64,000 nt of DNA from NCBI RefSeq assembly GCF_038002345.1, contig NZ_JBBOCJ010000001.1, positions 6,882,001 through 6,946,000 of the forward strand, given 5' to 3'. Position 1 is the stretch's first letter, and every line of letters starts with the position of its first letter. This stretch comes from Paenibacillus sp. FSL M7-0420 (GTDB lineage: Bacteria > Bacillota > Bacilli > Paenibacillales > Paenibacillaceae). Positions 44,290 to 52,889 of the stretch are shown here, piece after piece. The notes beneath the pieces were generated by a model that did not search any database, was not told the DNA's origin, and worked only from the letters and a program-made list of their open reading frames with translations. The translations under genes and the position numbers were made by a program.

Positions 44290-44677
44290 CTTTTTCCTAG
44301 AAGTAAGGATCTTTTTTGCCCTGACGGCTTCACCGCTCATCTTTGCCATAAGCTCTCTTGCGAGATATTCTGCTGTCTTTGCTCTTCATGCGAACGCATC
44401 GGTTTCCTCTCTCCTTTCGGTTTTGCCCTTCCGGTTTCTGGCGTTCCTTACTCCCGTACTATGGCATCTGCTGACTATGATTTTGTCATGTTGTGATGAC
44501 TCATCCGACTATCCCTACCTCAAATTGAGTTCGTATACCTTGGTTCGTGCATTTACCTCCAGCTTCCTTCAGATTCCGCCTCGCGGCGGACACCCTTGCT
44601 CTTGGCTAACGGTAGGCGTTCGCCAGCCCCCGTTCGGGACTTTCACCCTAGTGATGGCGCCCATGCTGGGCGTACAC
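44290..44677 (-). mobile_element. Truncated group II intron, 5' domain I end
   Basis: Read on the minus strand from 44677, the sequence starts GTGTACGCCCAGCATGGGCG. It continues with the family landmarks GGGTGAAAGTCCCGAAC, CCTACCGTTAGCCAAGAGC, AAGGGTGTCCGCCGCGAGG and GGAATCTGAAGGAAGCTGG, then a region leading to a would-be intron-encoded protein start. This is the 5' end of a bacterial group II intron. No reverse transcriptase, domain V or 3' end follows, so it is inactive. A 149-residue plus-strand frame here is only its shadow. Confidence 0.85.
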
Positions 44678-44685
44678 CGAAAGAA

Positions 44686-45013
44686 GGGGCTGTCTCAAAA
44701 GTCATGAAATGGCTGCTTGTGACAGCTCTTTATTGCGGAGTGGGACCAACATGAGCACTTAGGTGGACGCTCCGCAAACGGACCGCTGCTTAAGCGGGAA
44801 ACCACTCATCCATGCAAAAAAAGAAACAAAAAAATCGCTCAGAGGGCGTTCGGCAGTTGCGTAAGGAGGTGTTGCCTTAAAAGACGACCCATTAGCTGTA
44901 CGCTGAATGACAGAACCGGAAATTGCTTGGACAACTGAAGAACAATCGAGGCTCCCGGAGATTTCTGCAAGTGGCTGTCGTCGCTCATAGAAAATTACTT
45001 TTGGGACAGCCCC
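44686..45013. mobile_element. 328-bp element with 17-bp terminal inverted repeats
   Basis: GGGGCTGTCTCAAAAGT (44686-44702) is inverted at the right end as ACTTTTGGGACAGCCCC (44997-45013), with one mismatch. The interior codes for nothing convincing. The ends resemble those of IS elements that begin GGGGCTGTC. It is a MITE or a solo remnant. No obvious target-site duplication flanks it. The group II intron fragment lies eight bases to its left. Confidence 0.65.
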
Positions 45014-45240
45014 TTCATTTCTCCATCGGGCCTGTTTCCGGCCGATTCAATGGGATTTATCCCCTTCATTTTCCCATCCGGCCCGTTTCCGGCTGATTTA
45101 ATGGGATTTATCCCCTTCATTTCCACATCCGACCCGTTTCCGGCTGATTTAATGGGATTTATCCCCTTCATTTCCCCATCCGGCCCGTTTCCGGCTGATT
45201 TAATGGGATTTATCCCCTTCATTTCCCCGTATAGCCCGCT
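45010..45240. repeat. 51-bp tandem direct repeats
   Basis: CCCCTTCATTT starts at 45010, 45061, 45112, 45163 and 45214, exactly 51 bases apart, with highly similar sequence between (GTTTCCGGCTGATTTAATGG). On the minus strand each unit reads as the 17-residue block KGINPIKSAGNGPDGEM, and an open frame spans the array (44995-45318), but no start signal or family supports a protein. The first unit is in phase with the TIR end of the preceding element. GGGACAGCCCC recurs at 45297. A single relic unit lies at the left window edge. Confidence 0.8.
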
Positions 45241-45383
45241 TCCGGCCAAAGCCGAAACAGAAGAGGCTGCCCAAACAGCCATTGCATGGCTATGGGACAG
45301 CCCCTTGTTTAATCTCATAGTAAGTGGTGTGTTGCATGAACAAAATCGACTTTTGAGTAATTAACGTTCTATTCCTCGCCAGC

Positions 45384-45566
45384 ACATTGTATTCGCTTTT
45401 TCGCATACATTTGGTCCACTAGCCCTCGCTTAACAAATTGTATTCGCTTTTTTGCATATATTCGGCTCACTAGCCCTCGCACTAGCATAATATGTTCGGT
45501 TTTTCGCATACATTGCGGCAGTGTGCCTTCTCGCAGCACAATGTGTTCGGTTTTCGGCATACACCC
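45384..45566. repeat. Second hairpin-type array, diverged from 3880-4222
   Basis: Four copies of a TGTATTCG-TTTTT-GCATACA-like string have TTCG starting at 45392, 45443, 45495 and 45546. Spacing is 51, 52, 51 bases, the same alternation as the array at 3880-4222, and GCATACA is shared. Units are less symmetrical than in the first array. It lies between the 51-bp tandem array and the GH65 gene. Apart from these elements the 1.37-kb stretch 44262-45634 holds no gene. Confidence 0.7.
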
Positions 45567-45634
45567 TGCCACGCCCCTGCTCCCTGACTGTACGGACAGC
45601 AATCCCACTGCCCGATGCCGCCTACCGCCAGCGG

Positions 45635-48600
45635 CTAACGCGCGAACAGCTCAAGCAACTTCCCAGCGTCTAGCTCCGCCGTAGAGGGCAGCACCAGGTC
45701 GGCCGCGCCAAGCTTCTCGGCCTCCCCTATGCCCACAGCCTTCATGCCCGCCGCGCGGATCGCGGCCACGCCTGCGGCTGCATCCTCCACGCCGATGCAG
45801 TTGCCCGGCGCAACACCCAGCCGCTCTGCCGCCTGCAGGAAGATCTCCGGATCGGGCTTGCCCTTCCGGAGCGCAGCCGGGTCGGCAACGGCCTGGAACC
45901 ACCGGGCTGCGCCGAGGCGCTCCAGAATCAGCGGCGCATTCAGGCTGGCCGAGGCCAGCCCCACGGAGATTCCCCGCTCGTGCAGGGAATCGAGCAGCTC
46001 CCTGATCCCCGGCAGGAGGTCCGCCGGGGTGATACGGCCGATCATCTGCCGGTAATGATCGTTCTTCTGCTCCGCCAGCCGGAGCTTCCCGGCCTCAGGC
46101 AGCTTCGCAAGGCCGCTACCCTCCAGCACAATCTCCAGCGACTCCATCCGGCTGACGCCCTTCAGCCGTTCATTCTTTTCCCGGCTGAAGGGTATACCCT
46201 GCTCATCCGCGAGGGCCTGCCAGGCCAGATAATGAGCCTCGGCGGAATCCGTAATCACGCCGTCGAGATCGAAGATTACGGCCTCCAGCCGGTGCGCCAG
46301 CGAAATCCTCACCGGCTCCTGCGGAAGCAGCCGCAGCGGCTGCTTCTTATGCCTGATCCCAAGCCCCGTCCCCTCCAGCAGCGTATACAACACGGCCTCA
46401 CGGTCAACGAAGACATCCAGCAGCTGACCGCCCACTGTAACCTTGAAGCGGTAGCTCTCCCACTGCTCCGGCAGAGCCGGATCGAAGCTCAACTCTCCGT
46501 CGTACAGCCGCATGCCGCCGAAGCCGTTCACAATTGACATCCATGACCCGGCCATCGCCGCCATATGCAGCCCGTCCTTGGCATTGTAGTTGATATCGTC
46601 CAGATCCATCCGTACCGTGCGGCTGAAATAACGGTATGCCCCGGCCAGATCGCCGATCTCCGCAGACATAATACTGTGGATGCACGGAGACAGCGACGAG
46701 TCATGCGTCGTCAGCGGCTCATAATAATGGTAGTTGCGCAGCTTATCCGCCAGGCTGAACTTGTTCCCGAGCAGGAACAGAGCCATTACCAGATCGGCTT
46801 GCTTCAGCACCTGATGCCGGTAGATCACCAGCGGGTGATAGTGGAGCAGCAGCGGATACTTATCCGCAGGCGTATGATCGAAATCCCATTTTTGCTTATT
46901 CAGAAAGGTGTCATCCTGGGCATAGATCCCGAGCTGCTCGTCAAAAGGAATGAACATCCGTGCTGCGGCCTCTCTCCAGCCCTCCGCCTCTTCAAGAGTT
47001 AGCCCGATCGCCTGCCGCAGCCGTTCGTAATCCGCCGGATACTCCCGCTGAAGCAGCAGCGCCGTCTCATAGGCATACTGGAGCTGATCCTGCACCATGA
47101 GGTTGGTGTAAGCATTGTTATTCACAATCGCCGTATATTCATCCGGCCCTGTTACTGCATCAATGCAGAAGGCCCCTCCGCGCGCGGGGTTGTAGTGGCC
47201 CAGATCGGCCCAGAACCTTGAAGTCTCGAACAGCATCTCCGCACCCCGGCTAACCAGAAAATCCATATCGCCAGTGGCCTGGATATATTGCTTCAGGCCG
47301 TAGGCAATGTCGGCATTGATATGCGCCTGGGCAGTGCCTGCGGGGAAGTAGGCGGAGTTCTCCTCGCCGCCAATGGTCCGCCACGGGTACAGCGCCCCCT
47401 TCTGCGACATGACCGCTGCCCGCTCTCTGGCCTTGCCGAGCGTAGCATAACGGAATTCCAGCAGCGCACGGGCGATCTCCGGCTGCGTGAAGGTGAAGAA
47501 CGGCAGCATGTACATCTCCGTATCCCAGAAATAATGCCCCTCATAGCCTTCGCCGGTTAAGCCCTTGGCTCCGATATTCGTTGCTCCGTCCCGGCCCACG
47601 GATTGCAGCAGCTGATAAGCATTGAAGCGGATGCCCTGCTGGAGTGCAGGATCACCGCTAATCTCCACATCCGCATGTGCCCAGTAGCTGTCCAGATACG
47701 CCTGCTGCTCCCCGGCCAGACCGGCGAAGCCCAGCTCCATGGCCAGCGCCAAGACTTCAGCACTCCGGCCGGGCAGCTCCTCCTCCCTGTAATCCCTGGA
47801 GGTATGATACGTTATATATTTGGTAAGCGTCACCGTCTCTCCGCTGCGGACAGCAGCGGCGTAACAGACGGAGATGCGCTGCCCGATCAATTGGTGGCTC
47901 ATCTCGCGCCCGGACTTCGCCTGCAGCGCATGGCTGACAGCGGTCAGCAGCGCAAACCGCGTGTGGCGGGTGCGCTGCTTCATCCACAGCTTCCGGGCGG
48001 CAGCGTCATATCCGGTATCCTCCAGCAGCAGGCGGGACTCGCCGCCGCCCGCCCCCAGCCTCGGGTCACCGGTAACCTCAGGCCGGGCAATCTCGCCGTC
48101 CACCGCTGAATCGAACTTCAGTGTCCCGGAGAAGTTCAGCGCCGTCACCGCATAGTCGATAGCGGCCAGATGCTTATGCGTCAAGGCAACCATCCGGCGG
48201 ATCACCAGCAGTACCCGGTGTCCGTCGGGAGACTCCCACTCCAGCTCCCGGTGCAGCATACCGCTCCGCATATCCAGCCGGCGCTTATACCGGTGCAGCT
48301 TCCCCTGATCCAGCCGGAACTCATGGCCTTCGATGCTCAGCCGGATGATACGGGCATCGCTCACATTCAGCATGGCCTGGTTGCGGGAGGGGTACCCGAA
48401 GGCCCCCTCAGGATAGACAACCGGCTCAGAATCAAAGAAGCCGTTCAGATAATTCCCGGCTACCGAAGCCCCAGCCTTGCCGTGATAGCCTTCCTCGAAA
48501 TTCCCGCGCATGCCGATATAGCCGTTGCCTAGTGCGAAGACACTCTCGCTCCGCTGATTGTATTCATCCTCGTAGTGTTCCTCTTCGATACTCCACTCCC

Positions 48601-48700
48601 TGTAAGGATATAGGGCGGGAGGATGCTCACAGGACTTCATCTTTATGTTCATCTCCGTGCGTATCTCCGTACTTATCTCCGCACTGATCTCCGGTCTCAT
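45635..48700 (-). CDS. GH65 disaccharide phosphorylase fused to beta-phosphoglucomutase
   Basis: This 1021-residue protein has two enzymes in one chain. Residues about 30-800 are a GH65 phosphorylase (maltose, trehalose, kojibiose or nigerose type): GHYFWDTEMYMLP, general acid E521 (DAVTGPDEYTAIVNNNAY) and KKQPLRL before the junction. Residues 805-1021 are a HAD-family beta-phosphoglucomutase (nucleophile region IFDLDGVITDSAEAH with D811 and D813; KGKPDPEIFLQAAE; GVEDAAAGV). GH65 releases beta-glucose-1-phosphate, and the second domain turns it into glucose-6-phosphate, so the fusion channels product into glycolysis. The N terminus (residues 4-17) carries a short ExSA/T-type repeat. GGAGG precedes ATG 48700. 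It is the last gene of the sugar operon. Confidence 0.9.
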   Translation of the reverse strand: MRPEISAEISTEIRTEMNIKMKSCEHPPALYPYREWSIEEEHYEDEYNQRSESVFALGNGYIGMRGNFEEGYHGKAGASVAGNYLNGFFDSEPVVYPEGAFGYPSRNQAMLNVSDARIIRLSIEGHEFRLDQGKLHRYKRRLDMRSGMLHRELEWESPDGHRVLLVIRRMVALTHKHLAAIDYAVTALNFSGTLKFDSAVDGEIARPEVTGDPRLGAGGGESRLLLEDTGYDAAARKLWMKQRTRHTRFALLTAVSHALQAKSGREMSHQLIGQRISVCYAAAVRSGETVTLTKYITYHTSRDYREEELPGRSAEVLALAMELGFAGLAGEQQAYLDSYWAHADVEISGDPALQQGIRFNAYQLLQSVGRDGATNIGAKGLTGEGYEGHYFWDTEMYMLPFFTFTQPEIARALLEFRYATLGKARERAAVMSQKGALYPWRTIGGEENSAYFPAGTAQAHINADIAYGLKQYIQATGDMDFLVSRGAEMLFETSRFWADLGHYNPARGGAFCIDAVTGPDEYTAIVNNNAYTNLMVQDQLQYAYETALLLQREYPADYERLRQAIGLTLEEAEGWREAAARMFIPFDEQLGIYAQDDTFLNKQKWDFDHTPADKYPLLLHYHPLVIYRHQVLKQADLVMALFLLGNKFSLADKLRNYHYYEPLTTHDSSLSPCIHSIMSAEIGDLAGAYRYFSRTVRMDLDDINYNAKDGLHMAAMAGSWMSIVNGFGGMRLYDGELSFDPALPEQWESYRFKVTVGGQLLDVFVDREAVLYTLLEGTGLGIRHKKQPLRLLPQEPVRISLAHRLEAVIFDLDGVITDSAEAHYLAWQALADEQGIPFSREKNERLKGVSRMESLEIVLEGSGLAKLPEAGKLRLAEQKNDHYRQMIGRITPADLLPGIRELLDSLHERGISVGLASASLNAPLILERLGAARWFQAVADPAALRKGKPDPEIFLQAAERLGVAPGNCIGVEDAAAGVAAIRAAGMKAVGIGEAEKLGAADLVLPSTAELDAGKLLELFAR

Positions 48701-48748
48701 CTTCGTATTCTCCTCCCGATTGCCGACTTCTCTTGTCCCAGCCGCAGA

Positions 48749-49840
48749 TCAGCCTTTAACTGAGCCGCCCATCAGACCCCGGACGAAATACTTTTGCAGC
48801 AGGAAGAAGATCGCCAGCGGCATCAGCATCGAGATAAAGGCGGCCGAGGTCAGCAGATGCCAGTCATTGCCGCGCGAGCCGACCAGATCGGCGATCTTCA
48901 TCGACATGACCTGCACCGACGGCTGGTTCCCGATGAAGATCAGCGACACCAGATAATCATTCCATACCCAGAGGAACTGGAAGATCCCGATCGAAGCGAG
49001 CGCGGGCACCGACAGCGGCAGAATCAGTCTGCTGAAAATAGTAAAGTGGCTGGCGCCGTCAATAAAAGCAGATTCAAACAGATCCTTCGGCAGCTGGCTG
49101 ATGAAGTTGTACATGAAGTACGTAACCAGCGGCAGGCCGAAGGCCGTATGTGCCAGCCAGATTCCCAGATAACTGCCGTTCAGCCCAAGCGCTGTGTAAT
49201 CCTTGAGTACCGGAATGAGCGCAACCTGAATCGGAATGACCAGCATCGCAATAATGATGACGAACAGCGTCTTGCGTCCGGGGAACCGTAACCAGGCGAA
49301 GGCATAGGCGGCAAAAGAGGCGATCAGCACCGGAATCACCGTCGCCGGAACAGCAATCGTCAGTGTATTCCAGAACGCCTGCGACAATCCGCTCCCCTTT
49401 TGCACCGTTTCACTGCCATCCGCTTCCTTGAGTGTGTACTCCTTGCCCGACAGCACATTCTTATAGTTGTCGAGCGTGAGGTCAGGCACCGCCTGCCAGC
49501 CCTGCTCCTGCATATTCACCGTACGTGCCCTGCGGTTCTCCCACATCAGGCGGCTGCCATCCGCCTTCACCCCTGCCTTGAGCTGTTCATCCGTATAGGT
49601 CTTGCCGTTCACCTCAATCGGCTCCCGCAGATCAACCTCCTTGGACAGCTGCACCGTCTCGCCCGCTTTCCATTCCTGATGGGGGAACACCTTCCACCAG
49701 CCGGTCTGCAGAATATCCGCCGCGGGACGGAAGGAGGAGGCGAAGAGTCCGAAGGTCGGCAGAATCCAGAGGAAGCAGATGACGCCCAGAATCAGATTGA
49801 CGGCCGTTTTGCTGCCCTTTTTTTTCTTGGTGCCCACCAT
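48749..49840 (-). CDS. Sugar ABC permease, MalG/AglG type
   Basis: This 363-residue permease has a typical MetI domain (about 165-363) with the EAA loop LFESAFIDGASHFTIFSRLILPLSVPA. About 120 residues are inserted between the first helix and the MetI domain (WWKVFPHQEWKAG through KGSGLSQAF), predicted outside the membrane. Such inserts occur in alpha-glucoside (AglG) permeases. Its start overlaps the MalF-type stop by one base. It works with the permease 49840-50955 and lipoprotein 51092-52522. An ATPase is missing here; a shared MsmX-type ATPase is likely used. Confidence 0.88.
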   Translation of the reverse strand: MVGTKKKKGSKTAVNLILGVICFLWILPTFGLFASSFRPAADILQTGWWKVFPHQEWKAGETVQLSKEVDLREPIEVNGKTYTDEQLKAGVKADGSRLMWENRRARTVNMQEQGWQAVPDLTLDNYKNVLSGKEYTLKEADGSETVQKGSGLSQAFWNTLTIAVPATVIPVLIASFAAYAFAWLRFPGRKTLFVIIIAMLVIPIQVALIPVLKDYTALGLNGSYLGIWLAHTAFGLPLVTYFMYNFISQLPKDLFESAFIDGASHFTIFSRLILPLSVPALASIGIFQFLWVWNDYLVSLIFIGNQPSVQVMSMKIADLVGSRGNDWHLLTSAAFISMLMPLAIFFLLQKYFVRGLMGGSVKG

Positions 49841-50955
49841 TAGAATCCCCCCTGCTTGCGGAACTGCCGCAGATTAATAAGGATAACAGGCAATACCGCG
49901 ATCAGGAGCACGATAGCCAGCGTAGAGCCGTAGCCGAAGTTGCGGTACATGAAGAACTGCCGGTAGAACTGCGTCGCTACAACTTCTGTATCGTATTGAC
50001 CGCCTGTCATCACCATGACAACGTCAAATATTTTCAGCGTAAACACAATAATCGTGGTAGTCACCGTCAGAATCGTCGTAGAGATGTAAGGAATCATGAT
50101 GCCAAAAAAGATCTTCACCTCACCCGCGCCATCCACCCGTGCAGCCTCCAGAATATCCTCGGGCACTCCTTTGATGGCCGCCGAGAAAATAACCATCGCA
50201 AACCCCGTCTGCATCCAGATCAGAATGATAATCAGGAAGAAGTTGTTCCACGGCTGCAGCATACTCGTCCAGGCCTGCGGTTCACCGCCGAAATAGGTCA
50301 CAATCGCATTCAATAGTCCAATCTGCTCATCGCCCGGCTGATAATAATAGACGAACTTCCAGATGACCCCGGCGGCAACAAAGGAAATAGCCATCGGCAT
50401 GAAAATAATCGATTTGGCGATCCGCTCATAGCTGCTCCGGTCGGCAAGAATGGCAATCAGCAGCCCGAAGCAGACACAGGCCAGCGTGCCCACGAACACC
50501 CAGAGCAGGTTGTTGCGCAGAGCCGTAGCCATCAGACGGTCACTGAAGATGGCGGCGTAATTGCTGAGTCCGACGAACTTCTCGGAGGACGCGTTGAAGA
50601 AGCTTAAGTACAGCGTCCGCAGGGCAGGCAGAATCAGCAGCCAACCTAGAATAAGGACAGCCGGTCCGACAAAAACATATGGCAGCACCTTCCTGCGGAC
50701 ATGGTCCGGGTACTGCTCCACTGCCCAGGTCAAGGTGTAGTAGATCAGATATACGCCCAGCACGCCCCACAACACTGCGAGCACCGCAGTCAGCAGCGGT
50801 TGAAGCGTTGAATCGCGGAAAAACAGGAAAATCAGCCCGTTGACCACAATATTCGCAAGCAAGACGCCAAGCGATAGCAGCACTGCCCTGCCGCTGATTC
50901 TCTGCTTGGCCTGCGCCCCGGCGGCACCCGGCTCCGTCCTTATTTGTGCATCCAT
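49840..50955 (-). CDS. Sugar ABC permease, MalF/AglF type
   Basis: This 371-residue permease has two extra N-terminal helices (about 20-90) before the MetI domain with EAA loop ILEAARVDGAGEVKIFFGIMIPYIS. A longer frame starts at 51015, but ATG 50955 has AGGAGG seven bases upstream. With its neighbour it forms the channel for an alpha-glucoside-type disaccharide. The coding end overlaps the next start by one base. Confidence 0.88.
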   Translation of the reverse strand: MDAQIRTEPGAAGAQAKQRISGRAVLLSLGVLLANIVVNGLIFLFFRDSTLQPLLTAVLAVLWGVLGVYLIYYTLTWAVEQYPDHVRRKVLPYVFVGPAVLILGWLLILPALRTLYLSFFNASSEKFVGLSNYAAIFSDRLMATALRNNLLWVFVGTLACVCFGLLIAILADRSSYERIAKSIIFMPMAISFVAAGVIWKFVYYYQPGDEQIGLLNAIVTYFGGEPQAWTSMLQPWNNFFLIIILIWMQTGFAMVIFSAAIKGVPEDILEAARVDGAGEVKIFFGIMIPYISTTILTVTTTIIVFTLKIFDVVMVMTGGQYDTEVVATQFYRQFFMYRNFGYGSTLAIVLLIAVLPVILINLRQFRKQGGF

Positions 50956-51091
50956 ATCGGTTCCTCCTATAGGCTCTGTTAGAGCAGAGCCCTCTTCATA
51001 AGCACCCGTTACCACCAGCTGAGGGGCAGGCCTGATTGCTCAAGACCGCCCCTACAACCTCTTGGCGTCTAAGTCCCATGCTGCCTGGTTC

Positions 51092-52522
51092 TTAGTTCTT
51101 CCAGCCTGACTGAATCTGCTCCAGGGCCTGATCCAGCGTAGCGGTTCCGCTCACATAGTCAGTCATGCCCTTCCAGAAGGTACCTGCACCCACTTTGCCC
51201 GGCATCAGGTCCGAGCCATCGAAGCGCAGGGTCGAGGCATCCTGTACCAGCTTCGCCATCCGGCGGTCGGATTCGGACTGGTACCAATCCAGGGAAGCAT
51301 CATTCATCGGGGCAATGACACCGCCGGATTGCACCCAGCTTTTGATCGATTCGCCAGTAGTGAAGAACTCCATTACAGCGCGTACTTCAGGGCGGTCATT
51401 GAACATAGCGTAGATGTCGCCTGCCACCAGGACCGGCTTGCCGTACTGCTCATCAATCGGCGGAAGATAGAACCAGTCATAGTCTGTATCCACCTTGGCC
51501 GTTTCCGGGAAAAAGCTGGTAATGAAGTTCCCCATCAGGTTGAACCAGGCTTTGGGCGGATTCTCGAACATCGGCTTCGGAGCATCGCCGAAGGCAGTAG
51601 TGACAATGGATTTAGCACCGCCGTAGACATAATCCTTGTTCAGCCAAATCTTGGACATCACTTCTACCGCGTTCTTCACTTCTGGAGAAGTGAACGGCAG
51701 TTCCCCGCTTACCCACTTGTCGTAATTCTCAGGCGTCGTGGTCCGCAGCATGATGTTCTCTACCCAGTCGGTTGCCGCCCAGCCGGTTGCCGCGCCGCTC
51801 TCAATACCGATTGCCCAGGCCGGATCACCGTCTTTGGCGATTTGCTCCGTCAGGGCCATCATTTCATCCCAGGTCTGCGGAACCGTATATCCCGCTTCGT
51901 CAAATTGCTTCTTCGGATACCAGACCAGGCTCTTCACGTTGCTGCGGTTCCAGATCCCGGCCATAATCTTGCCATCCTTGCCGTCCATGGTGGACATATC
52001 CAGCCAGCTCTTATTGTAATTGGCCGTCAGCTTCGCCTGATCCAGCACCCCGGTCAGATCGATGACCTTACCTGTCTTGGCAATGGAGGCCAGCAGACCG
52101 GGCTGCGGGAAGTCCGCGATATCCGGCGCATTGCCGCCATCGACCCGGATATTAATCGTGGCTTCGAATTCCTTGGAGCCTTCGTATTGAATATCAATGC
52201 CGGTCTTCTCTTCAAATTCCTTAATGCTGCTCTCGAACTTCACCTGGTCCGCATCGACGAACGGTCCGAACATCGTGACCTTCGTGCCTTTATATTCACC
52301 CTTCATCGCCAAGTCTAATGGACTGCCTGCCGCAGCGGGATCCGGACTCTCTGTTGCTGCTGCGTTGTTATCTGCTGAAGGTGCGGTTGTTGGCGCTTCT
52401 GTAGCTGCCGGAGCCTGCGTTGGTGCAGCATTGTTATTGCCGCCGCAGCCACTGAGCATCATGGTGAAGGATAGACACAGCACCATCGCAAGTGACAGTT
52501 TACGTGCTGGAGCTTTCTTCAT
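51092..52522 (-). CDS. Sugar-binding lipoprotein of the GH65 operon
   Basis: This 476-residue MalE/UgpB-type binding protein has a signal peptide with lipobox MLSGC (Cys about residue 26), a Pro/Ala/Thr/Ser-rich linker (about 32-70) and a solute-binding domain (VTMFGPFVDADQVKFESSIKEFEEKTGIDIQYEGS...). ATG 52522 and 52534 are both in frame; the latter touches its Shine-Dalgarno. It is the first gene of the operon, with a CcpA cre site and palindromic operator upstream. The ligand is an alpha-linked disaccharide by context. Confidence 0.9.
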   Translation of the reverse strand: MKKAPARKLSLAMVLCLSFTMMLSGCGGNNNAAPTQAPAATEAPTTAPSADNNAAATESPDPAAAGSPLDLAMKGEYKGTKVTMFGPFVDADQVKFESSIKEFEEKTGIDIQYEGSKEFEATINIRVDGGNAPDIADFPQPGLLASIAKTGKVIDLTGVLDQAKLTANYNKSWLDMSTMDGKDGKIMAGIWNRSNVKSLVWYPKKQFDEAGYTVPQTWDEMMALTEQIAKDGDPAWAIGIESGAATGWAATDWVENIMLRTTTPENYDKWVSGELPFTSPEVKNAVEVMSKIWLNKDYVYGGAKSIVTTAFGDAPKPMFENPPKAWFNLMGNFITSFFPETAKVDTDYDWFYLPPIDEQYGKPVLVAGDIYAMFNDRPEVRAVMEFFTTGESIKSWVQSGGVIAPMNDASLDWYQSESDRRMAKLVQDASTLRFDGSDLMPGKVGAGTFWKGMTDYVSGTATLDQALEQIQSGWKN

Positions 52523-52694
52523 TGTTTCATACATCCCCTTTAATTGTTTTTAGAGATTGCATTAAGCCAGCTTCATTACCGGAATTCCTTCCGGCAGCGC
52601 AGCAACTCACCCCCTTATCGAAATTCACGGACAACAGGCACCCACACCCATTACAACCGCTAATTCAAACATATATTTTCTATATCACACTCAA

Positions 52695-52710
52695 ATGTAT
52701 ACGCTTCCAA
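52695..52710 (-). promoter_or_regulatory. Catabolite-responsive element (CcpA cre)
   Basis: On the minus strand TTGGAAGCGTATACAT matches all positions of the cre consensus WTGNAARCGNWWWCAW. It lies about 175 bases upstream of the sugar-binding lipoprotein gene, so the operon should be repressed by CcpA when glucose is present. Confidence 0.8.
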
Positions 52711-52796
52711 TAGTGTGTTAGTACCTTCTGCTGTGGGTACGTTTCCTGAAATGGTTCCCGGAACGGTCCCGAAACAATTAGCTCATATTCCTGTAA

Positions 52797-52830
52797 CGCA
52801 TTATTCTGAAAAGCTTTTCAGAATAATGCG
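52797..52830. promoter_or_regulatory. 34-bp perfect palindrome, LacI operator
   Basis: CGCATTATTCTGAAAAG (52797-52813) is followed directly by its exact complement to 52830. The core GAAAAGCTTTTC recurs at 53971-53982 upstream of the lacI gene. No T run follows, so a terminator is less likely than an operator. The 366-base gap also holds the cre site and no gene. Confidence 0.75.
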
Positions 52831-52889
52831 AAGAAACCGTGCTGCCCTATCCCCAGGCAGCCGTGCTTCAGCCCGCAGGAACTTACATC

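Noticed and set aside
44258..44707. Plus-strand 149-residue frame
   Set aside because: It lies antisense to the group II intron 5' region, whose RNA landmarks explain the sequence.
44995..45318. Minus-strand frame of 107 residues with 17-residue repeats
   Set aside because: It is produced by the 51-bp tandem array; no good start signal or family match.
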